Positions 26,386-34,342 of a stretch of DNA of 64,000 nucleotides are shown in pieces (position 1 is the stretch's first letter; each line of letters starts with the position of its first letter). Where the stretch lies: positions 1-64,000 of the forward strand of contig CAKQSI010000007.1 of the NCBI GenBank assembly GCA_934272745.1. The letters are read 5' to 3'. A program made the position numbers and the translations under genes. Below the pieces are notes generated by a model that saw only the letters and a program-made list of their open reading frames with translations, had not been told where the DNA came from and made no database searches. This DNA is from an uncultured Clostridia bacterium (GTDB taxonomy: Bacteria; Bacillota; Clostridia; Christensenellales; Borkfalkiaceae).

Positions 26386-28059
26386 ATGGACTGTCTGACC
26401 CTGAAAAAATCCAATTGTAAAAACTGCTATAAATGTATCCGCCACTGCCCGGTCAAATCCATCCGGTTTTCGGGCAACCAGGCGCATATCATCGGCAACG
26501 AGTGCATTCTTTGCGGTCAATGTTTCGTCGTCTGCCCGCAGAACGCGAAAGAAATCGTCAACGAAACCGAAAAAGTAAAAGTGCTGATCCAGTCCGGCGC
26601 CCCCGTCTACTGCAGTTTAGCCCCCTCTTTCGTGGCGAACTACGATGGCGTGGGCATTACCACCATGAAAAAAGCGCTGAAAAAACTGGGCTTTTTCGAC
26701 GTGGAAGAAACGGCGATCGGCGCCACCATCGTCAAAAAGGAATACGAACGCCTTTTGAAAGAGGACAAACGCGACGTTTTAATCTCTTCCTGTTGCCACT
26801 CGGTCAATCTGCTGATTCAGAAATATCACCCGATGGCGCTGCCCTACCTTGCGGACGTATTTTCCCCTATGCAGGCGCATTGTGCCGACATCAAGCGGCG
26901 CAATCCGAACGCGAAAACCGTTTTCATCGGTCCCTGCGTCGCCAAAAAGGACGAAGCCACCTATTACGAAGGCTTGGTAGATGCCGTCCTGACCTTTGAA
27001 GACCTGACGAAATGGCTCGCGCAGGAAAAAATCGATCTCGTCCCCGAAGGGGAATCTACCGAAGAAGGACTGACCCGCTTCTTCCCCACGACGGGCGGAA
27101 TCCTGAAAACCATGCACTGCGACGAACCGGGATATACCTATCTTGCGGTGGACGGCGTGGAAAACTGCAAAGCGGCGCTGAAAGACATCGAGGACGGCAA
27201 AATTCATCACTGTTTTATCGAAATGTCCGCCTGCCCGGGCAGTTGTATCGGCGGTCCGGTTATGGAAAAATATCACCGCGCCCCCGTAAAAGACTACCTT
27301 GCCGTAGCCAACTACGCCGGAAAGCGCGACTTTAAGGTAGAGCAGCCCGATTCGATGGAGGTACGCAAGCATTTTTCCGTCATTCCTAAAAAACTGCAGC
27401 AGCCGTCCGAGGCGGAAATTGCCGAAATCTTGAAGCAGATGGGCAAAACCAAGCCGGAAGACGAACTCAACTGCGGTTCCTGCGGGTACGACACCTGCCG
27501 GGAAAAAGCGGTGGCAATTCTGCAGGGCAAAGCCGAAATTTCCATGTGCCTTCCCTACTTAAAAGACAAGGCGGAAAGTTTTTCGGACAGTATCGTCAAC
27601 AACACGCCGAACGGCTTGATCGTCTTGAACGACAAATTAGAAGTGCAGCAGATCAACGCCGCCGCGCGTAAAATCATGAATATCCGTTCCGCTTCCGACG
27701 TTCTGGGCGAACCGGTCGTGCGCATTCTCGACCCGTCCCTGTTCGTCACCGTGCTGGAAACCAAGCGGAGCGTCCGCGACCAGCGCGCCTATCTTGCGGA
27801 ATATAAAAAATACGTCGAACAGACTGTGGTTTACGACGGTGACTATCACCTCCTGATCTGTATTCTGCGCGACGTGACCGACGAGGAAAAGGAACGCAAG
27901 AAGAAAGAAGACATCAGCCGCCAGACGGTGGAAATCGCCGACAACGTGGTTGACAAGCAGATGCGTATCGTGCAGGAAATCGCTTCTCTGCTCGGCGAAA
28001 CGGCTGCGGAAACCAAGATCGCGCTCACCAAACTCAAGGAGTCCATCAGCGATGAATGA
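26386..28059 (+). CDS. sensory-type [FeFe] hydrogenase with PAS domain
   Basis: This 557-residue protein has: two [4Fe-4S] ferredoxin motifs (C11-X2-C-X2-C-X3-C21 and NECILCGQCFVVC); an H-cluster domain with ISSCCHS (C136/C137), IGPCVAKK (C184) and SACPGSCIGG (C283/C287); an Fe-S domain CGSCGYDTC near residue 363; a PAS domain (about 405-500); and a C-terminal coiled region. All cysteines expected to bind the H-cluster are present. PAS-bearing [FeFe] hydrogenases are proposed H2 sensors (HydS type). The last 8 nt overlap the phosphatase gene, linking sensor and effector. It is the third gene of the operon. Confidence 0.9.
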   Translation: MDCLTLKKSNCKNCYKCIRHCPVKSIRFSGNQAHIIGNECILCGQCFVVCPQNAKEIVNETEKVKVLIQSGAPVYCSLAPSFVANYDGVGITTMKKALKKLGFFDVEETAIGATIVKKEYERLLKEDKRDVLISSCCHSVNLLIQKYHPMALPYLADVFSPMQAHCADIKRRNPNAKTVFIGPCVAKKDEATYYEGLVDAVLTFEDLTKWLAQEKIDLVPEGESTEEGLTRFFPTTGGILKTMHCDEPGYTYLAVDGVENCKAALKDIEDGKIHHCFIEMSACPGSCIGGPVMEKYHRAPVKDYLAVANYAGKRDFKVEQPDSMEVRKHFSVIPKKLQQPSEAEIAEILKQMGKTKPEDELNCGSCGYDTCREKAVAILQGKAEISMCLPYLKDKAESFSDSIVNNTPNGLIVLNDKLEVQQINAAARKIMNIRSASDVLGEPVVRILDPSLFVTVLETKRSVRDQRAYLAEYKKYVEQTVVYDGDYHLLICILRDVTDEEKERKKKEDISRQTVEIADNVVDKQMRIVQEIASLLGETAAETKIALTKLKESISDE

Positions 28060-29224
28060 TCTTTGCGCCGATATCGGCTACAAAAGCATCAACCATTACG
28101 GCGAACAACTTTGCGGCGATCACGTGGACGTGGTGGAACAGGGCGAAGATTCCACCGTGCTTGTTTTAGCGGACGGTCTTGGCAGCGGCGTCAAAGCCAG
28201 CATTCTTTCCACGCTGACCTCCAAAATCATTTCCACCATGATGGCGGAAGGGCTTTCTCTCGAGGATTGCGTAGCAACCATTGCGGCGACCCTCCCCATC
28301 TGTTCGGTGCGCGGCGTGGCGTATTCCACCTTTACCATCATTCACTTAGTGCATAATACCGAAGCGGAAATCATTCAGTTCGACAATCCGCAGGTCGTCT
28401 TTTTACGAAACGGCGTCAATTACGACTATCCGAAAACCGAGATGAATATCGGCGGCAAGCGCATTTTCAAGTCGGTCGTCCGCCTGCAGGAAAACGACCT
28501 TCTGGTCGCCATGAGCGACGGCTGCCCGCATGCCGGTATGGGGCTTTCGTACAACTTCGGCTGGAAGCGCGAAGACATCATTTCCTTTATCGAAACGGTG
28601 GCGGTTGCAGGTTATACCGCAAAAACGCTCTCCACCATTCTGATCGACGAATGCGACCGACTGTACGAAAACAAACCGGGCGACGACGCCACCGCCTGCG
28701 TGATCAAAATCCGCAAGCGCGTGCCGATGAATCTGCTGTTCGGTCCCCCGCGCAACCGCGACGACGGCAACCGCATGATGGCGCTGTTCTTTTCTAAAGA
28801 AGGGAAACACATCGTCTGCGGCGGTTCCACTTCGTCCATGGTGGCAAAGTATTTAGGGAAACCGCTGCGCGCGTCGCTCTCGTTCGAGCAGTCGGACGTT
28901 CCGCCCATCGCGGAGATCGATGGCGTGGATCTGGTCACCGAAGGGGTCATCACGGTCAACAAAGTGCTGACCTACGCCAAAGATTACCTTGCGGACAACG
29001 AAAGTTACTCGCAGTGGAGTTATAAAAAGGACGGCGCCTCGCTCATCTCCCGTTTGCTGTTTGAAGAGGCGACGGACATCAACTTTTTCGTCGGGCAGGC
29101 GGTCAACCCCGCGCACCAAAACCCCGACCTCCCCATCAACTTCAACATTAAAATGAACCTCGTCAAGGAACTTTCCGAATGTCTGAAAAAGATGGGCAAA
29201 CGCATTAAAGTCAGTTATTTTTAA
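28052..29224 (+). CDS. SpoIIE/PP2C-type serine phosphatase with extra C-terminal domain
   Basis: This 390-residue protein has a PP2C-like domain (about 1-228) with metal-binding aspartates in LVLADGLGSGVKA, LVAMSDGCPH and PGDDATACVI. A further 160 residues (from about 230, FGPPRNRDDGNRM; HIVCGGSTSSMVAKYLGKPL) form a separate domain I cannot name. There is no membrane segment, unlike SpoIIE itself. The ATG at 28052 overlaps the hydrogenase stop by 8 nt, with AAGGAG upstream, so it is translationally coupled. It is the likely output of the H2 sensor, dephosphorylating an unknown protein such as an anti-sigma-factor antagonist. Confidence 0.88.
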   Translation: MNDLCADIGYKSINHYGEQLCGDHVDVVEQGEDSTVLVLADGLGSGVKASILSTLTSKIISTMMAEGLSLEDCVATIAATLPICSVRGVAYSTFTIIHLVHNTEAEIIQFDNPQVVFLRNGVNYDYPKTEMNIGGKRIFKSVVRLQENDLLVAMSDGCPHAGMGLSYNFGWKREDIISFIETVAVAGYTAKTLSTILIDECDRLYENKPGDDATACVIKIRKRVPMNLLFGPPRNRDDGNRMMALFFSKEGKHIVCGGSTSSMVAKYLGKPLRASLSFEQSDVPPIAEIDGVDLVTEGVITVNKVLTYAKDYLADNESYSQWSYKKDGASLISRLLFEEATDINFFVGQAVNPAHQNPDLPINFNIKMNLVKELSECLKKMGKRIKVSYF

Positions 29225-29313
29225 TAGAGGATCCGGGGGCGCGATAAGGCGGCGGAAAAAGAACGAAAAACACAATTTCGCCTTGCGCACGTTCCCGAAA
29301 ATATAGGTACGTT

Positions 29314-30744
29314 ATGAGAAAATTCGATACAAAAGTTCAACACTTAAAGTATAAGGTTCTGCGCGAAGTCGCGCGGGAAGCCTGGGCGGATCGCCTTGCG
29401 GAAACCGCGATCGACATTCCCAAAACCATCGTCCCCGGCAGAACGCCCACCATGCGCTGCTGCGTGTATAAAGAGCGCGCTATCTTAGCAGAACGCGTCA
29501 AACTCGCCATGGGCGGGGACAAAAACAATCCCAACGTCATCGAAGTCATCGATATTGCCTGCGACGAATGTCCTGCCGCAGGTTACGAAGTGACCGATTC
29601 CTGCCGCGGCTGTCTGGCACACCGTTGCGAAGACGTCTGCAAACGCGGCGCGATCTCCTTCGATCACAACCACGTGGCGCATATCGACAAAACCAAGTGC
29701 GTGGAATGCGGCGCCTGCTCCAAGGTCTGCCCCTATACCGCGATCATCAACCGCAAGCGCCCCTGTCAGGTCGCCTGCAAAATCAAAGCCATTTCCATCA
29801 ACGAAGACGGCGCGGCGAAGATCGACAACTCCAAGTGCATTTCCTGCGGGGCGTGCGTATATCAGTGTCCGTTTGGCGCGATTATGGACAAGTCGTTCAT
29901 CTTAAACGTCATCGATATGCTGAAAAAGAGCGAAAACAACCAAAAATTCCGCGTTTATGCGGTGGTTGCGCCCTCCATTTCCAGCCAGTTCACCTACGCA
30001 AAACTTGGTCAGGTAGTTACGGGGCTGAAAAAAATGGGCTTCTATACCGTGATCGAAGCGGCGCTCGGCGCCGATATGGTTGCGGAAGCCGAATCCAAAG
30101 AACTTGCCGAAAAGGGATTTTTGACCAGTTCGTGCTGCCCGGCGTTCGTGGATTACATCAAAAAATCCTTCCCCGACCTGCTGCCGTTCGTTTCGCACAA
30201 CCTTTCCCCGATGGGTACCATCGCCAAATACATCAAGGAAACCGAAGGCAACAACTGCAAAGTCGTCTTTATCGGACCGTGCACCGCGAAGAAAGCGGAA
30301 TTCCAACTGGAAAAAGTCAAGCCGTACGTTGACGCGGTCATCACGTTTGAAGAATTGCAGGCGCTGTACGACAGTCTGGACATGGACATCACCACGCTGG
30401 AAGAGGGCGTTCTGGACAACGCGTCCTATTACGGCCGTATTTTTGCAAGAAGCGGCGGTCTTTCGGACGCCGTCAAGGAAGGGCTGAAAGAACAGAACAT
30501 TACCGATTTTGAACTGAAAGCCGTCCCCTGCGACGGAATCGAAGCCTGCAAAATGGCGCTTTTGAAAAAAAGCAAAAACGTTCTGGACGGCAACTTTATC
30601 GAAGGTATGGCGTGCATCGGCGGCTGTATCGGCGGCGCGGGCTGCCTGACCCACGGCGAAAAGAACAAGGCGGAAGTCGATAAATACGGCATGGAAGCGT
30701 ACGAAAAAACCATTTCCGACGCCGTTTCCGTATTGAAACGCTGA
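29314..30744 (+). CDS. [FeFe] hydrogenase, monomeric group B type
   Basis: This 476-residue enzyme has an N-terminal region of about 85 residues, three cysteine-rich ferredoxin-like segments (CRGCLAHRCEDVC, CVECGACSKVC, CISCGACVYQC) and the H-cluster motifs TSSCCPAF (C274/C275), FIGPCTAKK (C323) and GMACIGGCIGGAG (C434/C438). The layout matches the clostridial group B hydrogenases that pair with a PAS sensory hydrogenase. It probably exchanges electrons with ferredoxin to make or use H2. It lies 89 nt after the phosphatase gene, with only a weak GG ribosome site before the ATG. Confidence 0.92.
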   Translation: MRKFDTKVQHLKYKVLREVAREAWADRLAETAIDIPKTIVPGRTPTMRCCVYKERAILAERVKLAMGGDKNNPNVIEVIDIACDECPAAGYEVTDSCRGCLAHRCEDVCKRGAISFDHNHVAHIDKTKCVECGACSKVCPYTAIINRKRPCQVACKIKAISINEDGAAKIDNSKCISCGACVYQCPFGAIMDKSFILNVIDMLKKSENNQKFRVYAVVAPSISSQFTYAKLGQVVTGLKKMGFYTVIEAALGADMVAEAESKELAEKGFLTSSCCPAFVDYIKKSFPDLLPFVSHNLSPMGTIAKYIKETEGNNCKVVFIGPCTAKKAEFQLEKVKPYVDAVITFEELQALYDSLDMDITTLEEGVLDNASYYGRIFARSGGLSDAVKEGLKEQNITDFELKAVPCDGIEACKMALLKKSKNVLDGNFIEGMACIGGCIGGAGCLTHGEKNKAEVDKYGMEAYEKTISDAVSVLKR

Positions 30745-30804
30745 AGCCCGTAGCATGGAAAACGCAAATTCTCTTCATTTTCCCGATATTTTAGTTTTAT
30801 ATTA

Positions 30805-31096
30805 GGGATTCCATCCGTCACCCTTCCTACCGAAAAGGCGTCTTTTTCGCCCTTATGCGCGCGGCGCTCAGGCGTTGTACGGAAAGTACAACAACCCTCA
30901 CGCCCGTGACAAATCATCAAAAAATACGCTCTTTTCGGCGCGCCAGCGTTTTTGCGGTGAAGAAATCGCCGCTTGCGGTACCGGTTTTTGCAAGGCAAAC
31001 GACCGAAATCGTACCGTCCGTACGATGATAGGAGTAGGTCGCAGCAAAAACTTAATTTTTCCCGCAAAAATAGTTAGGGATGGCGAATGGAATCCC
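30805..31096. mobile_element. MITE-like element with 22-bp inverted ends and TA flanks
   Basis: The left end GGGATTCCATCCGTCACCCT and the right end, read inward, GGGATTCCATTCGCCATCCC match at about 18 of 20 positions. Both ends are flanked by TA (30803-30804 and 31097-31098), the target duplication of Tc1/mariner-IS630 elements. The 292-bp interior codes for nothing convincing and contains a hairpin GTTGTAC/GTACAAC near 30875. It is therefore a non-autonomous element. It lies between the group B hydrogenase gene and the strong terminator at 31218. Confidence 0.7.
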
Positions 31097-31128
31097 TAGG
31101 AAAATAATTTTTATCGTAATCGCAATTT

Positions 31129-31206
31129 TTTATTGAGATCGTAATACGGTTGAGATTATATTTTATTGAGAGTCCCATCTTTATTGAAATCGTAATATGA
31201 TTGAAA
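31129..31206. repeat. two 27-bp direct repeats, period 51
   Basis: TTTATTGARATCGTAATAYG occurs at 31129 and 31180, each followed by RTTGARA. A further TTTTATTGAG lies between them. The segment is A/T-rich and non-coding, adjacent to the right end of the MITE-like element. Confidence 0.75.
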
Positions 31207-31217
31207 ACATAATTTAA

Positions 31218-31258
31218 CCCCCGGCGGGCAAATTTCATTTGCCCGCCGGGGGTTTTTT
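31218..31258 (+). terminator. strong Rho-independent terminator
   Basis: A perfect 16-bp stem CCCCCGGCGGGCAAAT/ATTTGCCCGCCGGGGG with a 3-nt loop is followed by six T. It is the likely end of the hydrogenase operon, about 470 nt after the last gene. The stretch 31260-31468 holds no gene. Confidence 0.88.
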
Positions 31259-31468
31259 GCACAGTTTAAACCGCAATATTTTTACAAGGATACTGTCGCG
31301 ATATAAGGGTGTGCCGTTTTGATAATTTTAATAAAGGAAACGGCTGCGCTGATTTGATAAAGGAAAAGGTCGGATTTTTTATCAAGAAAGAAACTATATT
31401 ATTTTTATACACAAACGAGAGGGTAATTTGATAATAAAAACCGTTTAAAAAAATTTAATAAAAAAGCG

Positions 31469-31505
31469 GTGCGCCCGCGGCGGAATTTTTCCGCCGCGGG
31501 CGCAC
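31469..31505 (-). terminator. GC palindrome ending the sugar operon
   Basis: GTGCGCCCGCGGCGGAA/TTCCGCCGCGGGCGCAC lies 16 nt after the SDR stop. On the minus strand it is followed by GCTTTTTTATT, so it can act as an intrinsic terminator. It belongs to the GC-palindrome family. Confidence 0.8.
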
Positions 31506-31520
31506 ATTTAACAACGCGTT

Positions 31521-32243
31521 TTACAGCATGCCGCCGTCTACCGATAAAATCTGCCCGGTGACGTAGGTTGCCTCCGCCAAAAAACGGACGGCGTGCGCCA
31601 CTTCTTCCGGCGTGCCGACGCGGCAAAGCGCCACGCTTTCGGCAAACGCCGCCTTATCTTCCGCAGAATAACGCGCGTTCATCGGGGTTTCGATCCACCC
31701 CGGCGCCACCGCGTTGACGCGGATGCCGGAAGCACCCATTTCCTTTGCCAGCGCCTTAGTCATGCCGTCCACCGCCGCTTTCGCCGCGGAATACAGCACC
31801 TCGCAGGAAGCGCCGTAAACGCCCCAGACCGAGGATAAATTGACGATCGCCCCCGTTTTCCGCTCGATCATATGCGGCAAAAGGGCGCGCGTCACGGCAA
31901 AAACGCTTTTCACGTCGCCGTCGAAAATCGCAGCGTAATCGGCGTCCGTCATCTCCTGAAACAAACCCGAAACCGACACGCCGGCGCAGTTGACCAGCAC
32001 GTCAACGTGCAAAAAATCGGCAAGCACCGCGCGCACCAATGCGTTCGCCTGCTTCGGATCGGTCAGATCTGCCGCATAGGCTTTCGTCAGGGTTCGCGTA
32101 GAAAGTTCCTTCTCCAGTTCCTCCGCGCGCCCTTTTTGCGTGCGGAACGAGAACGCAACGCCGTAGCCCTGCGCCGCAAATTCCCGTGCGACCGCGCTGC
32201 CGATGCCACCGCTTCCGCCGGTGATCAGTACGTTTTTTGCCAT
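31521..32243 (-). CDS. short-chain dehydrogenase/reductase (FabG-like)
   Basis: This 240-residue Rossmann SDR has TGGSGGIG (NAD(P)-binding), NCAGVS, the catalytic Ser in NLSSVWG, YSAAKAAVDG (YxxxK) and a C-terminal VTGQILSVDGG. The sequence is close to 3-oxoacyl-ACP reductase FabG, but no other fatty-acid genes are nearby. As the last gene of a sugar-kinase/isomerase/aldolase operon it may instead oxidise or reduce a sugar or polyol. GGAGG precedes the ATG. Confidence 0.87.
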   Translation of the reverse strand: MAKNVLITGGSGGIGSAVAREFAAQGYGVAFSFRTQKGRAEELEKELSTRTLTKAYAADLTDPKQANALVRAVLADFLHVDVLVNCAGVSVSGLFQEMTDADYAAIFDGDVKSVFAVTRALLPHMIERKTGAIVNLSSVWGVYGASCEVLYSAAKAAVDGMTKALAKEMGASGIRVNAVAPGWIETPMNARYSAEDKAAFAESVALCRVGTPEEVAHAVRFLAEATYVTGQILSVDGGML

Positions 32244-32339
32244 ACGTCCTCCAAAATTCGTGCATTTTGTCCGGAACGGGCGGCTGCCCGTCCCCCGATA
32301 ACATCTCTGCCGAGCCGGGGCTTATACCCCGCCCGCGGC

Positions 32340-32780
32340 TTAATCTTTTGCCGAAGCTTCCCCGTCCGGAAAGAGTACTTCGCTGAGCAGCCGCGCCGCG
32401 GTTTCGATCATTTTGGGGCAAGGTCTGCCGCTGCGGTCGCCGTCCACGATTTTGCACCCTTTCAACAGTTCTTTGCAGACGATGGTTCCGTGCTCGGCGC
32501 GAAACTTCTGGATCAATTTTTGCATTACGCCGTATACACGCTGCTTTTCGGCGGGATCTTTCGGGTCGGAATATCCTTGCGTGCGCCCGACGACGTACGC
32601 CATTCCCGAAACGGCGCCGCACACTTCCCTTGCTCTGGAAAATCCGCCGCCGAACGCGCTGACCGTGCGCAGCAGCAGATCCTCTTCCTCCCCCAAAAGG
32701 TCGGAAAACGCCAGAACTACCGCCTGCGTACAGTTATACCCTTTCGCAAAATTTTCTACCGCCCGTTCCGCTCTCGTCAT
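32340..32780 (-). CDS. C_GCAxxG_C_C family protein
   Basis: This 146-residue protein has the spaced cysteines that name the family: GYNCTQAV, EVCGAVSGM preceded by a GGG motif, GTIVCKELLKGC and RPCPKMI. The function is unknown; the pattern suggests a metal or redox centre, and members often sit beside oxidoreductases. AAGGAG precedes the ATG. It is the fourth gene of the sugar operon, between the aldolase and the SDR. Confidence 0.85.
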   Translation of the reverse strand: MTRAERAVENFAKGYNCTQAVVLAFSDLLGEEEDLLLRTVSAFGGGFSRAREVCGAVSGMAYVVGRTQGYSDPKDPAEKQRVYGVMQKLIQKFRAEHGTIVCKELLKGCKIVDGDRSGRPCPKMIETAARLLSEVLFPDGEASAKD

Positions 32781-32905
32781 AACCGCTCCTTCGTTCCGCC
32801 GTTTTCCGCCGGAAATTTGTTCCGTTTTCCGGCGAAAATTTGTTCCGCTTCCGCCGGAAATTTATAAGCCGCAGAACCCTCCGCCGAAAGAAACTTTCTT
32901 CAGGC

Positions 32906-33742
32906 TTACGCCCTGCCGGCACTGCCGAACAGTTCCATTTTCTCCTTTGTGGCGACAAAAATTGCCTCTTCCGCCGCTTTTTTTGCGGAAAGATAGTCTT
33001 TGCCGGCGGCAAACGCCGCCTTCATTCCCTCTTCCGCAGCCGTCAAAAGGTCGGTAAAGATGTTGATTTTGGAAATGCCGCACGCCACCGCCTTTTTAAA
33101 ATCCGCAGGAGAAACGCCGCTTCCGCCGTGCAGAACCAGCGGTACGTCCACCGCGTTTGCAATCTCGGTCAGCCGCGCGAAATCCAACTTGGGTGGAATT
33201 TTATACTTGCCGTGCGCCGTGCCGATAGCGACGGCGAGCGCGTCCACGCCCGTAGCCGCGGCAAAATCCACTGCTTCTTTTACCGTGGTGTAGCGGTCGA
33301 TCACGCCGTTGTCGCCGGTCGCGGCTTCGCCCACGTGACCGATCTCCCCTTCGACCGAAACGCCTTTTTGGTGCGCAAACGCCACCATTTCCCGCGTGCG
33401 GCGGATATTTTCGTCCGGATCGCCCAACGATCCGTCAAACATCAAGCCGGAAAAGCCGAGCGAAAGCGCCTCTTTGCATTTTTCTTCGGTCAGTCCGTGG
33501 TCGAAATGCACCACGACGGGAACGCTTGCCCGCTTTGCCATAGCGATCAGTCCGGGGGCAAGATAACTTAGTTCCGCGTGCGGAAGCAACACTTCCGCCG
33601 TCCCCACGATCACGGGGGAACGCGTTTCTTCCGCGGCGGCGAACACCCCGCGGATCATTTCGGTATTTACGGTATTGAACAAGCCGACGGCGTATTTATT
33701 CTTCTTTGCGTCGGACAAAATCTCCTTTAACGTAACCAGCAT
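32906..33742 (-). CDS. class II ketose-bisphosphate aldolase
   Basis: This 278-residue zinc aldolase has VVHFDHG (catalytic Asp and Zn-binding His), SVEGEIGHVG (Glu), IGTAHGKYK (His) and LHGGSGV (His). It resembles the FbaA/GatY/KbaY/AgaY family. Such enzymes cleave fructose-, tagatose- or related 1,6-bisphosphates, and some take 1-phosphates. The linked kinase and isomerase argue for a dedicated sugar pathway and not central glycolysis. GAGGAG precedes the ATG. Confidence 0.92.
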   Translation of the reverse strand: MLVTLKEILSDAKKNKYAVGLFNTVNTEMIRGVFAAAEETRSPVIVGTAEVLLPHAELSYLAPGLIAMAKRASVPVVVHFDHGLTEEKCKEALSLGFSGLMFDGSLGDPDENIRRTREMVAFAHQKGVSVEGEIGHVGEAATGDNGVIDRYTTVKEAVDFAAATGVDALAVAIGTAHGKYKIPPKLDFARLTEIANAVDVPLVLHGGSGVSPADFKKAVACGISKINIFTDLLTAAEEGMKAAFAAGKDYLSAKKAAEEAIFVATKEKMELFGSAGRA

Positions 33743-33805
33743 ATTTTTCTCCTCGTTCCGTTTTTTGCGATACGTCCCTCGTTTTCGGGAACGCGCAAGT
33801 CGCTT

Positions 33806-34342
33806 TTATTCCCCGATAACGGTCGCGCGCACCAGTCTTTCGTCGGTAAACCGATCGGTTTCGTCCGTGCTTCTGGTCGAAAATTCGGAGATCACCGCGC
33901 CCTCTTCCCCCGCCTGAAACCAATGCTTGGTATACGGCAAAATGGTGTATTGCTCTCCCGGATTCAGTACGATTTCGTGAAAAACGGAAACTTTGGTCGT
34001 GGGAAGTTTCGCCTGAATCTTTTCTGCGGGGGCGCCGTCCACGTACAGATACACTTTGCCGTAGCGCACGCGGAAAGTTTCTTCCTTGCCTTTGTTTCCG
34101 TCGGTATCGACGTGCCAGTGTTCCGCACAAGTCTGCCCGGGGAACAGCACCATTTCTTTGGCGCAGACGCGGTCGGTATTGACGTAGGTGATGATCTCCA
34201 GCCCGTTGTTATCGACCTCATTTAACCCCCAGTCCACCACTTCCACGCTCGCTTTTTCGCGGTCGGTCAGCACGATATGCGCCTTTTCGTAAAGAGCAAG
34301 CGCGCGTTCGACGTATTCGCCGTATTGTTTTTTCGTCAGCAT
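33806..34342 (-). CDS. D-lyxose/D-mannose isomerase-like cupin
   Basis: This 178-residue cupin has CAEHWHVDTDG and GKEETFRVRYGKV (His/His/Glu metal ligands), then LPYTKHWFQAGEEGAVISEF (His). These match the family of manganese D-lyxose isomerases, which interconvert D-lyxose/D-xylulose and D-mannose/D-fructose. Length fits. GGGAGG precedes the ATG. The start overlaps the end of the kinase gene in ATGCTGA, so the two are translationally coupled. The product would be a ketose suitable for the kinase and aldolase beside it. Confidence 0.85.
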   Translation of the reverse strand: MLTKKQYGEYVERALALYEKAHIVLTDREKASVEVVDWGLNEVDNNGLEIITYVNTDRVCAKEMVLFPGQTCAEHWHVDTDGNKGKEETFRVRYGKVYLYVDGAPAEKIQAKLPTTKVSVFHEIVLNPGEQYTILPYTKHWFQAGEEGAVISEFSTRSTDETDRFTDERLVRATVIGE

